A stretch of 64,000 bases of DNA, taken from positions 122,681-186,680 of the forward strand of contig NZ_LQIS01000055.1 of assembly GCF_001499905.1 (NCBI RefSeq), in the 5' to 3' direction. A model generated the notes under the pieces. The model worked only from the letters and a program-made list of their open reading frames with translations. It was not told the origin of the DNA and made no database searches. The position numbers and the translations under genes were made by a program. Source of the DNA: Mycobacterium sp. GA-1285. Its GTDB lineage: Bacteria; Actinomycetota; Actinomycetes; Mycobacteriales; Mycobacteriaceae. This document shows, in pieces, positions 26,098 to 34,839 of the stretch (its first letter is position 1; each line of letters begins with the position of its first letter).

Positions 26098-26589
26098 GTG
26101 GCCCGCTGGTACCCGCTGCTATCCGCCGACGCTGACTTCCTGGCTTCTGCGCCCCACGTCTTCCGCTACGAGAAGCGCTACGCCGCAACCCCGGAACGGG
26201 TATGGAAGTCGCTGACGTCCGACGAGTCGCTAGCGGCGTGGGGGCCCGCGGTCAAGAAGGTGACCTGGACATCACCGCGCCCGTTCGGAGTCGGGACCAC
26301 CCGTGACGTGACCGCCCTCGGCGGCGCCATCCTGCGTGAGCGCTTCTTCGAATGGGACGAGGGCCATCAGAAGTCCTTCTACGTCTACGAGTCGACGTTG
26401 CCGCTGTTCAAACGCTTCGCCGAGGATTACATCGTCGAGGCCGACGGCGACCAGACACGGTTCACCTGGGTCGTCGCGATCGAACCGAAGAACGCGATGA
26501 CCTTGCCCGTCAAAGTATTGGCGCCACTACTCAAGGCAGGCTTCGGGCGCATTCCCAGCGACGGGCAGAAGTTCTTCGCCGCTAGGTAG
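26098..26589 (+). CDS. SRPBCC-fold (START/polyketide cyclase-like) protein
   Basis: A 163-residue protein with the SRPBCC layout: YEKRYAATPERVWKSLTSDESLAAWGP near residues 24-50, a central strand pair (GVGTTRDVTALGG) and an amphipathic C-terminal helix region. Such proteins bind hydrophobic ligands or act as cyclases and aromatases. It starts with GTG at 26098, 35 nt after the small membrane protein gene, and is followed by a tRNA gene on the other strand. The specific ligand is unknown. Confidence 0.8.
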   Translation: MARWYPLLSADADFLASAPHVFRYEKRYAATPERVWKSLTSDESLAAWGPAVKKVTWTSPRPFGVGTTRDVTALGGAILRERFFEWDEGHQKSFYVYESTLPLFKRFAEDYIVEADGDQTRFTWVVAIEPKNAMTLPVKVLAPLLKAGFGRIPSDGQKFFAAR

Positions 26590-26680
26590 CTTCTAATGCT
26601 TCGCGATCGCCTTCGCCAGGCACCGACAGCTGGGCGGACGGGCGGCTCGACCAATCCAGAGCACTGCGTAGCGAATTCAG

Positions 26681-26762
26681 TGCGCGAGGGGGGACTCGAA
26701 CCCCCACGTCCAAAGGACAATGGCACCTAAAACCATCGCGTCTTCCATTCCGCCACTCGCGC
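26681..26762 (-). tRNA. tRNA-Leu (anticodon UAG)
   Basis: The minus strand folds as a class II tRNA: acceptor GCGCGAG pairing with CTCGCGC, a Leu-type D arm (GGCGGAAT), anticodon stem ATGGT/GCCAT around loop TTTAGGT, a long variable arm (TGTCCTTTGGACG) and a T arm GGGGGTTCGAGTCCCCC. The discriminator base is A, and CCA is not encoded. Anticodon UAG reads CUN leucine codons, mainly CUA. A decayed LAGLIDADG gene starts 92 nt to the right. Confidence 0.95.
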
Positions 26763-26854
26763 ATGAGCGTGGCGATCGTACCTCGCAACAACGATCGCCC
26801 CGCCTGTCGGACCTGCCCAATACGGTCTGTTGTAGCCGTGTGGAAGGGGCTGCC

Positions 26855-27627
26855 GTGCGCTCTGCCGACGAGTTCAACGCCGCTAAGCGGCTCATCGCGG
26901 CTGGCGTCAAGATTGCGCGATCGCTCGCCTGCTAGGGATTCCGCGTCCGACGATTCAAGATTGGCGTCGTCGTCCTCAGCGTCGCTCACGGCCGTCCAAC
27001 AGTGCTCGGTGCGGCACCTTTCATGACTTCAACGACATCGCGCCACCCGCCTACGCGTACCTGCTCGGTCTCTACCTCGGCGACGGATGCATCTCGCGCT
27101 CAAGACGCGTCTGGCGGTTGAGGATCGTCCTGGACAGTAAGTACCCGGCGATCATCGATCGTTGTCGCCAGGCAATCGATCAGCTGATGCCCGGACAGCG
27201 TGCGTCCGTTCAGCAACTACCGAAAAACTGCGTCGAAGTCGGGCTCTACTCCAAACACTGGCCATGCTTGCTCCCGCAACACGGTCCAGGAAGGAAGCAC
27301 ACGCGGCGTATCGCGCTTGAACCGTGGCAGCAGGCGCTCGTCGATCAGGCGACCGAGGAGTTCATCATCGGTCTGATCCATAGCGACGGCTGTCGCGTCG
27401 TCGCCAACGATCGCGGCATACGCAGCATCCGGTACCACTTCTCCAACCGCTCGGAGGACATCCTCGGCCTGTTCACGAGCGCGCTGGACAAGCTCGACAT
27501 CCCGTGGACACGGTCAAGCAGGTACATCGTCTCGGTCTACCGCAAGGCCGCCACCGCCCGCCTCGACGAGTTCGTCGGCCCCAAGGACGTCGCGGTACCG
27601 TTGGAAGATGTCCACTACACGGCGTAG
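26855..27627 (+). pseudogene. Frameshifted LAGLIDADG homing-endonuclease-like gene
   Basis: Three pieces of one gene are visible. From GTG 26855 the frame reads VRSADEFNAAKRLIAAGVKIARSLA and stops at 26935. A second frame resumes over the same place as LLGIPRPTIQDWRRRPQ, which completes a helix-turn-helix, and continues to YAYLLGLYLGDGCISR (first LAGLIDADG-type motif, near 27051) and FIIGLIHSDGCRV (second motif, near 27360). It ends at 27627 with FVGPKDVAVP. Reading CGATCGCT directly into AGGG restores one frame, so an extra 8 bp (CGCCTGCT, about 26926-26933) looks like the lesion. The catalytic half remains open but has no start of its own. Its end overlaps lprD by 20 nt. Confidence 0.75.
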
Positions 27628-27985
27628 GAGGCCGGCGCTCATCGCTTTGGTGATCGTCGGCGCCGTCGGCTGCCTCGCGCTGGCGTGGTGGCAGTGGACG
27701 CGCTTCGAATCGGCCTCGGGCAGCTTCCAGAATCTCGGCTACGCGATGCAGTGGCCGTTGTTCGCCGGCTTCGTCGTGTACGCCTACTACAAGTTCGTGC
27801 GCTACGAGGAAGCTCCGCCCGAGCCCGCGAAACGCGACCTCACCGAGATCCCCGAGGATCTGCTCCCGCAAAAGCCCTCAGCGACAACCCGATTCGACGA
27901 CGATGTCGACGACCCCGCACTGCGCGAGTACAACGCCTATCTGGCCGAGCTCGCCGAGAAGGACAAGGAACACCCGGCCACATGA
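27608..27985 (+). CDS. lprD: LprD-like membrane protein/lipoprotein
   Basis: A 125-residue protein starting MSTTRRRRPALIALVIVGAVGCLALAWWQW. The basic N-terminus, hydrophobic segment and Cys at residue 22 resemble the start of the M. tuberculosis protein called LprD (Rv1343c), and YNAYLAELAEKD near the C-terminus is conserved. A second hydrophobic stretch (residues 44-62) suggests a two-helix protein instead of a cleaved lipoprotein. It overlaps the DUF3817 gene downstream by 4 nt (ATGA), as in the tuberculosis order. Its function is unknown. It marks the left end of the block that matches M. tuberculosis. Confidence 0.85.
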   Translation: MSTTRRRRPALIALVIVGAVGCLALAWWQWTRFESASGSFQNLGYAMQWPLFAGFVVYAYYKFVRYEEAPPEPAKRDLTEIPEDLLPQKPSATTRFDDDVDDPALREYNAYLAELAEKDKEHPAT

Positions 27986-28314
27986 CCGAACCGCCGATCA
28001 CCTCCGCCGAAAACGTCCGCAAGGCACTCCTGGGCTACCGGGTGCTGGCCTGGACGACGGGCATCTGGCTCATCGCGCTCTGCTACGAGATGGTGATGAA
28101 GTACGTCTACCACGTCGAGGGCCTGAACTGGATCGCGGTGGTCCACGGCTGGGTCTACTTCGTGTACCTGCTCTTCACCGCCAACCTCGCGGTCAAGGTG
28201 CGCTGGCCGATCGGAAAGACCATCGGCGTACTGTTCGCGGGCACCATTCCACTCGTCGGCATCATCGTCGAGCAGGTCCAGACCAGGGAGATCAAGGACC
28301 GCTACGGTCTGTAG
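27982..28314 (+). CDS. DUF3817 membrane protein
   Basis: A 110-residue integral membrane protein with three hydrophobic helices and the DUF3817 features: VLAWTTGIWLIALCYEMVMKY, a VVHGWVYFVYLLF helix and TIPLVGIIVEQ. It corresponds to Rv1342c by neighbourhood. Its start overlaps lprD, and its stop overlaps the convergent MFS gene end by 23 nt. A second, more distant DUF3817-like protein is encoded at 51194. No function is established. Confidence 0.85.
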   Translation: MTEPPITSAENVRKALLGYRVLAWTTGIWLIALCYEMVMKYVYHVEGLNWIAVVHGWVYFVYLLFTANLAVKVRWPIGKTIGVLFAGTIPLVGIIVEQVQTREIKDRYGL

Positions 28315-29761
28315 CCAAGGCCAGATCCGGTTCTGACTCGTTCATTTCACCGATTTTCGGGATCACGAGCGCAGTGAGCGCGGCGACGACGGCCGCACCA
28401 GCCGCAATCAACAGCGCCACCCGCAGACCGGCCAGCGACGGCACCTGCTGTCCAACCACAGTCGTGGTCATCACGGTCAGCACCGCACCGATCACCGCGC
28501 TCGAGATCGATGTGCCCAGCGACCGTGCGAGTGCATTGATCCCGTTGGCGGCCGCCGTTTCCGACACCGGGACCGCCGCATTGATCAACGCGGGTAACGA
28601 CGAGAACGCGAAACCGACGCCGACGCTCACCATCACGTTGAACAGGCCCAGCTGCCAGGGGCTGTTCATCAACACCAGTCCCGACAGATAGCCGATCGCC
28701 ACCACGGTCGATCCGACGAACAGCGTGAACCGTGGGCCGCGCGCATCGGCGATCCGAGCCGCCACCGGGGACGTCAACATCATCGCCAACCCGCCGGGGG
28801 CCAGCCACAGACCCGTCTGCAGCATCGACTGGCCGAGGCCGTAGCCCGACCCCACGGGCATCTCGAGGATCTGCGGCGCGATCAACGACATCGCGAACAG
28901 CGAGAAGCCCACCGCGATCGATGCCAGATTCGTCGTCAGCACCGGCCGTTTCAGCGTGGTGCGCAGATCGACGATCGGGGCGGCCGTTCGGAACTGCCAC
29001 AGGGCGAACACACCGAAGATCACCACCGACGAGGCGAACATCGTCACGGTGATCGCGCTGGTCCACCCCCAGCTTCCCCCCTTGGAGATGCCCAGCAGCA
29101 GCGTGACGAGCCCGCCCGCGAGACCGATCGCGCCCAGCGCGTCGAACCGGTCGGCCGAAACCGAGGGCAGCCGCGGCACCAGTGCGGCGAACGACACCGC
29201 CGAGAGGACCCCGAGTGCGGCGCCGAACCAGAACAACGCGTGCCAGTCGAAGCGATCGGCGATCATCGCCGACAGCGGAAGTCCAAGTGCGCCACCGACA
29301 CCCAGCGACGCGCTCATCAGTCCCATCGCGGTGCCGACCCGATGAGCCGGCACCGCTGCGCGCATCACGCTGATGCCCAGCGGGATGATCGGCATCCCGA
29401 AGCCCTGTAGCCCCCGGCCCACGATCACCGGGATCAGCGCCGTAGTCGTCGCCGCGATCAACGAACCCGCCGTGAGCAGCACGGCACAGATGATCAGGAT
29501 GGGTTTGGGTCCGTACATGTCGCCGAGCCGGCCGAACATCGGTGTCGCGACCGCCGCCGTCAGCAGCGTCGCGGTGATCACCCACGACGCGTTCGATGCG
29601 CCGGTGTTCAGCAATGTGGGCAATTCCGGGATGAGCGGGATGACGAGCGTTTGCATCAGCGACACACTGATGCCCGCCGCAGCCAGCACCGCCACGACGA
29701 TCGCCGGGTGCCGCGTCCTGCCGACATCGGATTCGACGGAGGAGCGACGCACCCCGGGCAT
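28292..29761 (-). CDS. MFS drug/solute exporter (14-helix DHA2 type)
   Basis: A 489-residue major facilitator protein with about 14 hydrophobic helices. The loop motif GRLGDMYGPKP near residue 75 is the canonical MFS motif A, and GRGLQGFGMPIIPLGISVMR with ALGLPLSAMIAD near 115-170 fits antiporter motif C regions of the DHA2 exporters. It is predicted to export a drug or small organic molecule in exchange for protons. It is not part of the remembered M. tuberculosis order and sits between DUF3817 and rdgB, so it is probably an insertion. ATG 29761 is the longest start; substrate unknown. Confidence 0.88.
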   Translation of the reverse strand: MPGVRRSSVESDVGRTRHPAIVVAVLAAAGISVSLMQTLVIPLIPELPTLLNTGASNASWVITATLLTAAVATPMFGRLGDMYGPKPILIICAVLLTAGSLIAATTTALIPVIVGRGLQGFGMPIIPLGISVMRAAVPAHRVGTAMGLMSASLGVGGALGLPLSAMIADRFDWHALFWFGAALGVLSAVSFAALVPRLPSVSADRFDALGAIGLAGGLVTLLLGISKGGSWGWTSAITVTMFASSVVIFGVFALWQFRTAAPIVDLRTTLKRPVLTTNLASIAVGFSLFAMSLIAPQILEMPVGSGYGLGQSMLQTGLWLAPGGLAMMLTSPVAARIADARGPRFTLFVGSTVVAIGYLSGLVLMNSPWQLGLFNVMVSVGVGFAFSSLPALINAAVPVSETAAANGINALARSLGTSISSAVIGAVLTVMTTTVVGQQVPSLAGLRVALLIAAGAAVVAALTALVIPKIGEMNESEPDLALATDRSGP

Positions 29762-29795
29762 GCTACCGCTTAGTTGACCTATACAAAATTCGCGT

Positions 29796-30404
29796 TCAGG
29801 TTCGACCGGCCAACTCGCGCAGCGCGGGCAGCAGCGCCGTCAGCGCACGGCCACGGTGCGACACCGCATCCTTCTCCGCGGGCTGGAGTTCGGCGGCGGT
29901 CCGCGTCGACCCGGCGGGCAGGAACACCGGGTCGTACCCGAATCCGCCGCTCCCGCGTGGCGCGCGGACGATGCTGCCCGGCCACTCCCCCCGCACGACC
30001 ACCTCGCCGGCGTCGTGCACCAGCGCGCACGCAGAGACGAACGCCGCGCCGCGCCTCTCCGAGGGGACGTCGGCGAGTTGCGCCAACACCAGTGCCGTGT
30101 TCGCGGCGTCGTCCCCATGCCGGCCCGCCCATCGCGCCGAAAGCACCCCGGGCATTCCGTTCAAGGCGGCGACTTCCAGCCCGGAATCGTCGGCGACCGT
30201 CGCCAGACCCGTCGCGCGATGAGCGTCGCGCGCCTTGGCCAACGCGTTCTCTTCGAATGTCGCCCCCGTCTCGGGCGCCTCGTCGAAGGCGGGCACGTCG
30301 TCGAGCGAGAGCAGCGCCAGTCCCGACACCCCCGCCGCCGCCAGCACTCGGTGCAGCTCGGCCAGCTTCTTGCGGTTGCGGCTGGCCACCAGCAGCTCGG
30401 TCAG
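29796..30404 (-). CDS. rdgB: RdgB/HAM1 non-canonical purine NTP pyrophosphatase
   Basis: Hydrolyses ITP, dITP and XTP to monophosphates and so keeps deaminated purines out of DNA and RNA. The core is clear: SRNRKKLAEL, FEENALAKARDA, VADDSGLEV, GVLSARWAG, GEWPGSIVRAPRGSGGFGYDPVFLP and SHRGRAL. With the usual GTG start (30389) the protein begins MASRNRKK and lacks the first strand residues (LLVAS) present in orthologues. A CTG at 30404, overlapping the rph stop as CTGA, restores LTELLVASRNRKK and gives 202 residues, so I list that start. The catalytic Asp is in DDSG. Confidence 0.92.
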   Translation of the reverse strand: MTELLVASRNRKKLAELHRVLAAAGVSGLALLSLDDVPAFDEAPETGATFEENALAKARDAHRATGLATVADDSGLEVAALNGMPGVLSARWAGRHGDDAANTALVLAQLADVPSERRGAAFVSACALVHDAGEVVVRGEWPGSIVRAPRGSGGFGYDPVFLPAGSTRTAAELQPAEKDAVSHRGRALTALLPALRELAGRT

Positions 30405-31183
30405 CTTCCGAACGCCTTCTTGGGCGCTTCTTTCGGCTCGGGCAGCACCCCCGGATACGGCAACTCCAACGCCTCACGCTGGATCTCGAAGATCTGCTCA
30501 CACGCCGTCATCGCCGCGTCGAGCATCTTGTCCAGTGTGGAGCGCGGAAACGTCGCGCCCTCGCCGGTGCCCTGAATCTCGACGAGGGTGCCGGTGTCGG
30601 TGGCCACCACGTTCATGTCGACCTCGGCGCGCGAGTCCTCGCTGTAGGGCAGGTCGACGCGGATGCGCCCGTCGACCACGCCGACGCTGACCGCGGCGAT
30701 CGCGCACGACAGCGGCCGTGGGTCGGACAGCTTGCCCGCCGCCGACAGATAGGTCACCGCATCGGCCAGCGCGACGTAGGCTCCGGTGATCGCGGCTGTT
30801 CGCGTGCCCCCGTCGGCCTGCAACACATCGCAGTCGATCGCGATCGTGTTCTCGCCCAGCGCCGCGAGATCGATGCACGCCCGCAACGACCGGCCGACCA
30901 GCCGGCTGATCTCCTGAGTGCGCCCACCGATACGGCCCTTGACCGACTCGCGATCGGACCGATCGTGCGTTGCGGCCGGCAACATCGCGTATTCCGCTGT
31001 CAGCCAGCCCGTTCCGGAGCCCTTGCGCCAGCGCGGAACACCCTCGGTGACACTTGCCGTGCACATGACGCGCGTCTCGCCGAATTCCACCAGCACCGAA
31101 CCGGCGGGATGGGTGGTGAAACCACGGGTGATGCGGACCGGTCTCAGCTCGTCGTCCAGCCGGCCGTCTTCTCTTCGGGACAC
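30401..31183 (-). CDS. rph: Ribonuclease PH
   Basis: A 260-residue phosphorolytic 3'-5' exoribonuclease that trims tRNA precursors and other RNAs. Typical segments: RPVRITRGFTTHPAGSVLVEFGETRVMCTASV, WLTAEYAMLPAAT, the phosphate-binding region GRTQEISRLVGRSLRA, IDCDVLQADGGTRTAAITGAYVAL and VDLPYSEDSRAEVDMNVV. The length agrees with bacterial orthologues. It is the upstream gene of rdgB with a 4-nt overlap, as in M. tuberculosis Rv1340-Rv1341. Confidence 0.97.
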   Translation of the reverse strand: MSRREDGRLDDELRPVRITRGFTTHPAGSVLVEFGETRVMCTASVTEGVPRWRKGSGTGWLTAEYAMLPAATHDRSDRESVKGRIGGRTQEISRLVGRSLRACIDLAALGENTIAIDCDVLQADGGTRTAAITGAYVALADAVTYLSAAGKLSDPRPLSCAIAAVSVGVVDGRIRVDLPYSEDSRAEVDMNVVATDTGTLVEIQGTGEGATFPRSTLDKMLDAAMTACEQIFEIQREALELPYPGVLPEPKEAPKKAFGS

Positions 31184-31222
31184 GAGCCAACCCTATCCGC
31201 TGGCTCCGACTAGTGATGTCAG

Positions 31223-31999
31223 CTAGGCCGCGCGCACGACGTCGAACGTCTCGTTGCACACGACGGCGTGCACCGGACCGTCGAACTCGGCCTTGGCCTC
31301 GCTGATGACGTCCTCGCGCGACGTCCACGGCGGAATGTGGGTCAGCAAAAGTTCGCCGACGCCGGCCTCGGCGGCGGCGCGGCCCGCCTCGGTGCCCGAC
31401 AGATGCAGTCTCGGCGGGCGATCCGGCGAGTGCGTCCACGACGCCTCGCACAGGAACACGTCGGCGCCTCGGGCGAGGTCGATGAGGGCGTCGCAGTAGC
31501 CGGTGTCCCCGCTGTAGACGAACGTCGCGTCGTGCTGATCGGTGATGCGGATGCCGTAGGACTCGGTCGGGTGGCAGACGAGCTTCGGTGTCACAGTCAG
31601 TGAGCCGATGGTCACCGACTGATTGTGCACCCAGTGCCGGATCTCGAAGACGTCCGAGAAATCGTCGACCTCCCCGCCTTCGGGCGACGACGCGGCACCG
31701 AGCCGAGCCCAGGTATTGGCGGGGCCGTACAAGATACCGCGCTCCTGCGCCGGCGACGGGTGATAGCGCCGCCACACGAACAGGCCCGGCAAATCGAGGC
31801 AGTGGTCGGCGTGTAGGTGTGACAACAACACGTGCACGTCGTTGGGATCGGCGTGGCGCTGCAACGCTCCGAGGACGCCGCCGCCGAAGTCGAGAACCAA
31901 CGGCGGGGTATCGGGCGCGGTGACGAGATATCCGGACGCCGGCGAATCAGGTCCGACAACACTGCCGGAGCAACCGAGTACGGTGATTCGCACGCTCAC
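31223..31999 (-). CDS. Metallo-beta-lactamase-fold phosphodiesterase (Rv1339-like)
   Basis: A 258-residue MBL-fold hydrolase. The zinc motif HLHADH sits near residue 66, further ligands are in KLVCHPTESYG and VYSGDTGYCD, and the last His is in LLLTHIPPW. Position and sequence match Rv1339, which has been reported as an atypical cyclic-nucleotide (cAMP) phosphodiesterase. With two membrane cyclases in this window, it may be part of cAMP turnover. GTG 31999 (VSVRITVLG) is chosen; GTG 31993 is an alternative. The longer frame to 32131 runs into murI. Confidence 0.9.
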   Translation of the reverse strand: MSVRITVLGCSGSVVGPDSPASGYLVTAPDTPPLVLDFGGGVLGALQRHADPNDVHVLLSHLHADHCLDLPGLFVWRRYHPSPAQERGILYGPANTWARLGAASSPEGGEVDDFSDVFEIRHWVHNQSVTIGSLTVTPKLVCHPTESYGIRITDQHDATFVYSGDTGYCDALIDLARGADVFLCEASWTHSPDRPPRLHLSGTEAGRAAAEAGVGELLLTHIPPWTSREDVISEAKAEFDGPVHAVVCNETFDVVRAA

Positions 32000-32057
32000 T
32001 AGCTTGCCATGCCCGATCCAGCTGTGACGAAAACATGGCCGGTTTGAGCGACCGAAA

Positions 32058-32891
32058 TCATCTCGGCGCGCCGGCGTGACGTTGGACAGGTCGAATGCCG
32101 TCGAGCGTCGGCCCGAGGAACCGTACGGCAAGCGCGGTGAAGGCGTCAGGGTCTCCCGTCGCTTCGAAGATCCGCTTCGCCGGCGGGGAGTCGTGCGGCC
32201 GCAGCAAATCGAGCTGGGTGAGCACCCTCAGCAAGTCCTTGGCGGTCTCCTCGGCGCTCGACACCAACGTGACGTTCTCGCCCATCGCCAACTGGATCAG
32301 TCCCGACAGCATCGGGTAGTGGGTGCAGCCCAGCACGAGCGTGTCGACCCGCGCGCGCTGAAGCGGTTCCAGGTATCCCTCGGCGAGCCCGAGCACCTGG
32401 CGTCCACTGGTCACACCGCGCTCGACGAAGTCGACGAATCGGGGGCAGGCCACACCGATCACCTCGGTGTCGCGGGCCGCCGCGAAGGCATCCTGGTACG
32501 CGCCGGACCCGATCGTCGCCGCGGTGCCGATGACACCGATGCGGCCGTTGCGGGTGGTTGCCACCGCGCGGCGCACCGCGGGCAGGATCACCTCGACGAC
32601 GGGCACCGGCGCGTAGCGCTCTCGGGCGTCGCGCAGACAGGCCGACGACGCGGTGTTGCAGGCGATGACCAGTGCCTTGATACCGCGCGAGACGAGATCG
32701 TCGCCGATCGCCAGCGCGTGTGCGCGCACCTCCGGGATGGACAGCGGCCCGTACGGTCCGTTGGCGGTGTCACCGACGTAGACGATGTTCTCGTCGGGCA
32801 ACTGGTCGATGATCGCGCGCGCGACCGTGAGCCCGCCGACGCCCGAGTCGAAGATGCCGACGGGCGCCTCCGCAGACACGACCGGGTTCAT
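32058..32891 (-). CDS. murI: Glutamate racemase
   Basis: A 277-residue cofactor-independent racemase making D-glutamate for peptidoglycan. It shows GIFDSGVGGLTVARAI near residue 11, VYVGDTANGPYG, the first catalytic Cys in VIACNTASSA and the second in LVLGCTHYPML. ATG 32891 overlaps the rhomboid stop by 4 nt, which fixes the start. The 58-nt gap to the Rv1339-like gene holds nothing notable. It is in the cytoplasm and essential in relatives. Confidence 0.97.
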   Translation of the reverse strand: MNPVVSAEAPVGIFDSGVGGLTVARAIIDQLPDENIVYVGDTANGPYGPLSIPEVRAHALAIGDDLVSRGIKALVIACNTASSACLRDARERYAPVPVVEVILPAVRRAVATTRNGRIGVIGTAATIGSGAYQDAFAAARDTEVIGVACPRFVDFVERGVTSGRQVLGLAEGYLEPLQRARVDTLVLGCTHYPMLSGLIQLAMGENVTLVSSAEETAKDLLRVLTQLDLLRPHDSPPAKRIFEATGDPDAFTALAVRFLGPTLDGIRPVQRHAGAPR

Positions 32892-33571
32892 GACCTCAGG
32901 TACGGGTTCGACGCCACGCTCCTGCGTTTCTCGCGAGCCTTGCGCTCCGGGCCGGACAGCAGATACGCCGCGATGACGCCGGCGACCGCCCCGCTCAGAT
33001 GGCCCTGCCACGACACCCCCGGGGTGCCCGGCAGTACGCCGAGCAGCACGCTGCCGTAGACGAGCAGCACGATCACGCCGACGACGATCTCCCACGCCTT
33101 GCGGGTGAAGAACCCGAACACGATGAGGAACGCCAGCCAGCCGAAGATCAGCCCCGAAGCGCCGATGTGGTTGGCCTCGCACCGCACCCCGACGTACGGG
33201 CAGTGCATGCCGATGTTGCCGATGAGCCACGTGCCCAGACCACCGAGGATCCACACGATGGCGGTCGCGAAGATGAATCGCGACATCCCCGCCAGCGTCA
33301 TCAGGAAGCCCAGCACCAGGGCCGGAACGGTGTTGGCGATCAGGTGATCCCAGTTCGAGTGCAGCAGCGGAGCGAACAGGATGCCCACCAGCCCGTCGGA
33401 CTCCATCGGCCGGATGCCGTTGTCGTCGAGACGGTGGTTCGACAACGAGTCGAACAGTTCGATGACCCACAGCAGCACGACGAAGCTGAAGACGGTGACG
33501 GCGCCGACCACCCACGCGGGCCGCTTCCTCGGTTGCGACGGTGTGGTCCCCGGATAGCCGGTCATGCCCAT
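32888..33571 (-). CDS. Rhomboid-family intramembrane serine protease
   Basis: A 227-residue six-helix protein. The catalytic dyad is Ser139 in IGASG and His191 in WQGHLSGAVAG. The NWDHLIANT motif near residue 73 is the conserved membrane-interface segment. It matches Rv1337 by neighbourhood. ATG 33571 sits a good distance from an AAGGG site; ATG 33565 would give a 4-nt overlap with the cysM stop and is the alternative. It is expected to cleave membrane-anchored substrates within the bilayer. No substrate can be named. Confidence 0.92.
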   Translation of the reverse strand: MGMTGYPGTTPSQPRKRPAWVVGAVTVFSFVVLLWVIELFDSLSNHRLDDNGIRPMESDGLVGILFAPLLHSNWDHLIANTVPALVLGFLMTLAGMSRFIFATAIVWILGGLGTWLIGNIGMHCPYVGVRCEANHIGASGLIFGWLAFLIVFGFFTRKAWEIVVGVIVLLVYGSVLLGVLPGTPGVSWQGHLSGAVAGVIAAYLLSGPERKAREKRRSVASNPYLRS

Positions 33572-34527
33572 AGCTGCCCTTCAAGCGCGTCTTCGGCGTC
33601 ATCCAGGCTACCGGCGTACGCACCGGTCGACAGATACTTCCAACCCGCGTCGGCGACGACGAACGCGATGTCGGCCTGCTCGCCGGCCTTGACCGCCTTG
33701 GCCGCCATGCCCAGCGCCGCGTGCAGCACCGCACCGGTAGAGATGCCCGCGAATATCCCCTCCACCTGAACCAGATCACGGGTGCGCCTGATCGCGTCGT
33801 ACGAACCGACGGAATACCGCGTCGTGAGCACCTCCGGGTCGTACAACTCGGGGATGAACCCTTCGTCGATGTTGCGCAACGCGTAAACGCCCTCGCCGTA
33901 CCGCGGTTCGGCGGCGACGATCTTGACGTCCGGCTTGCGCTCGCGCAGGAACCGCCCGGTCCCCATCAGGGTGCCGGTGGTGCCGAGGCCCGCGACGAAG
34001 TGGGTGATCTCCGGCAGGTCCGCGAGCAACTCGGGGCCCGTGCCCTCGTAGTGCGACAACGAATTGGCCTCGTTGCCGTACTGGTAGAGCATCACCCACG
34101 AACGATTCTGTGCCGCAAGCTCTTTCGCGTGGGCGACGGCGGTGTTCGAGCCGCCCTCGGCGGGCGAGTAGATGATCCGCGCACCGTACAACTCGAGCAG
34201 CTGACGGCGTTCGATCGAGGTGTTCTCCGGCATCACGCAGATCATCTGGTAGCCCTTGAGCAGCGCCGCCATCGCCAGCGAGATGCCGGTGTTTCCACTC
34301 GTCGGCTCCAGGATCGTGGCGCCCGGTTGAAGCAGACCCTGTCGTTCGGCCTCCTCGATCATCCGCAGCGCCGGACGGTCCTTGATGGAACCGGTGGGAT
34401 TGCGATCCTCGAGCTTGGCCCACAGCCGCACATGGGGCTCGGTGTCCCACCGGGGCGAGAGCCGGCGCAGCCCCACCAGCGGTGTGCCGCCCAGCGCTTC
34501 CAGCAGCGAGTCGTATCGCGCCATCAA
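33562..34527 (-). CDS. cysM: O-phosphoserine sulfhydrylase CysM
   Basis: A 321-residue PLP enzyme making cysteine on the carrier CysO from O-phosphoserine. The PLP lysine is Lys49 (PTGSIKDRP), the phosphate loop is SGNTGIS near residue 77, and GLGTTGTLMGTGRFL follows near 183. The protein ends in GQLWA, the C-terminal tail that folds into the active site in the M. tuberculosis enzyme. It forms a cysO-cysM-mec set with the next two genes: CysO thiocarboxylate donates sulfur, CysM attaches it, and Mec releases cysteine. ATG 34524 is an alternative start. Confidence 0.97.
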   Translation of the reverse strand: MMARYDSLLEALGGTPLVGLRRLSPRWDTEPHVRLWAKLEDRNPTGSIKDRPALRMIEEAERQGLLQPGATILEPTSGNTGISLAMAALLKGYQMICVMPENTSIERRQLLELYGARIIYSPAEGGSNTAVAHAKELAAQNRSWVMLYQYGNEANSLSHYEGTGPELLADLPEITHFVAGLGTTGTLMGTGRFLRERKPDVKIVAAEPRYGEGVYALRNIDEGFIPELYDPEVLTTRYSVGSYDAIRRTRDLVQVEGIFAGISTGAVLHAALGMAAKAVKAGEQADIAFVVADAGWKYLSTGAYAGSLDDAEDALEGQLWA

Positions 34528-34534
34528 ACGACCG

Positions 34535-34825
34535 CTACCCTCCAGCCACTGCGGGCAGGATCGTCACCGAGTCGCCGTCGGCGACAGTGGTGTCGAGCCC
34601 ACCCGAGAACCGCACGTCCTCGTCGTTGACGTAGATGTTGACGAACCGGTTCAGCTTCCCGGGGTTGTCCTTGTCCATCAGGCGGTCGGAGATGCCCGAG
34701 TAGTTGGCCTCCAGATCGCTGATCACCGCCGCGAGGGTGTCGCCGGACGCGGTGACGCGTTTCTCCCCTCCGGTGTGGGTGCGCAGGATGGTCGGGATGG
34801 ACACTGAAACGGACGCGACAGACAT
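34535..34825 (-). CDS. cysO: Sulfur-carrier protein CysO
   Basis: A 96-residue ubiquitin-fold (ThiS/MoaD-like) protein. The C-terminus LPAVAGG ends in the Gly-Gly that is converted to a thiocarboxylate and carries the cysteine made by CysM. The middle section RFVNIYVNDEDVRF is the usual beta-grasp core. It lies 7 nt before cysM and 14 nt after mec, so the three genes are one unit. Confidence 0.97.
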   Translation of the reverse strand: MSVASVSVSIPTILRTHTGGEKRVTASGDTLAAVISDLEANYSGISDRLMDKDNPGKLNRFVNIYVNDEDVRFSGGLDTTVADGDSVTILPAVAGG

Positions 34826-34839
34826 GCGAAGGGCTCCTT

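Noticed and set aside
29774..31213. 479-codon plus-strand frame
   Set aside because: It is antisense to rdgB and rph and very Arg/Pro-rich.
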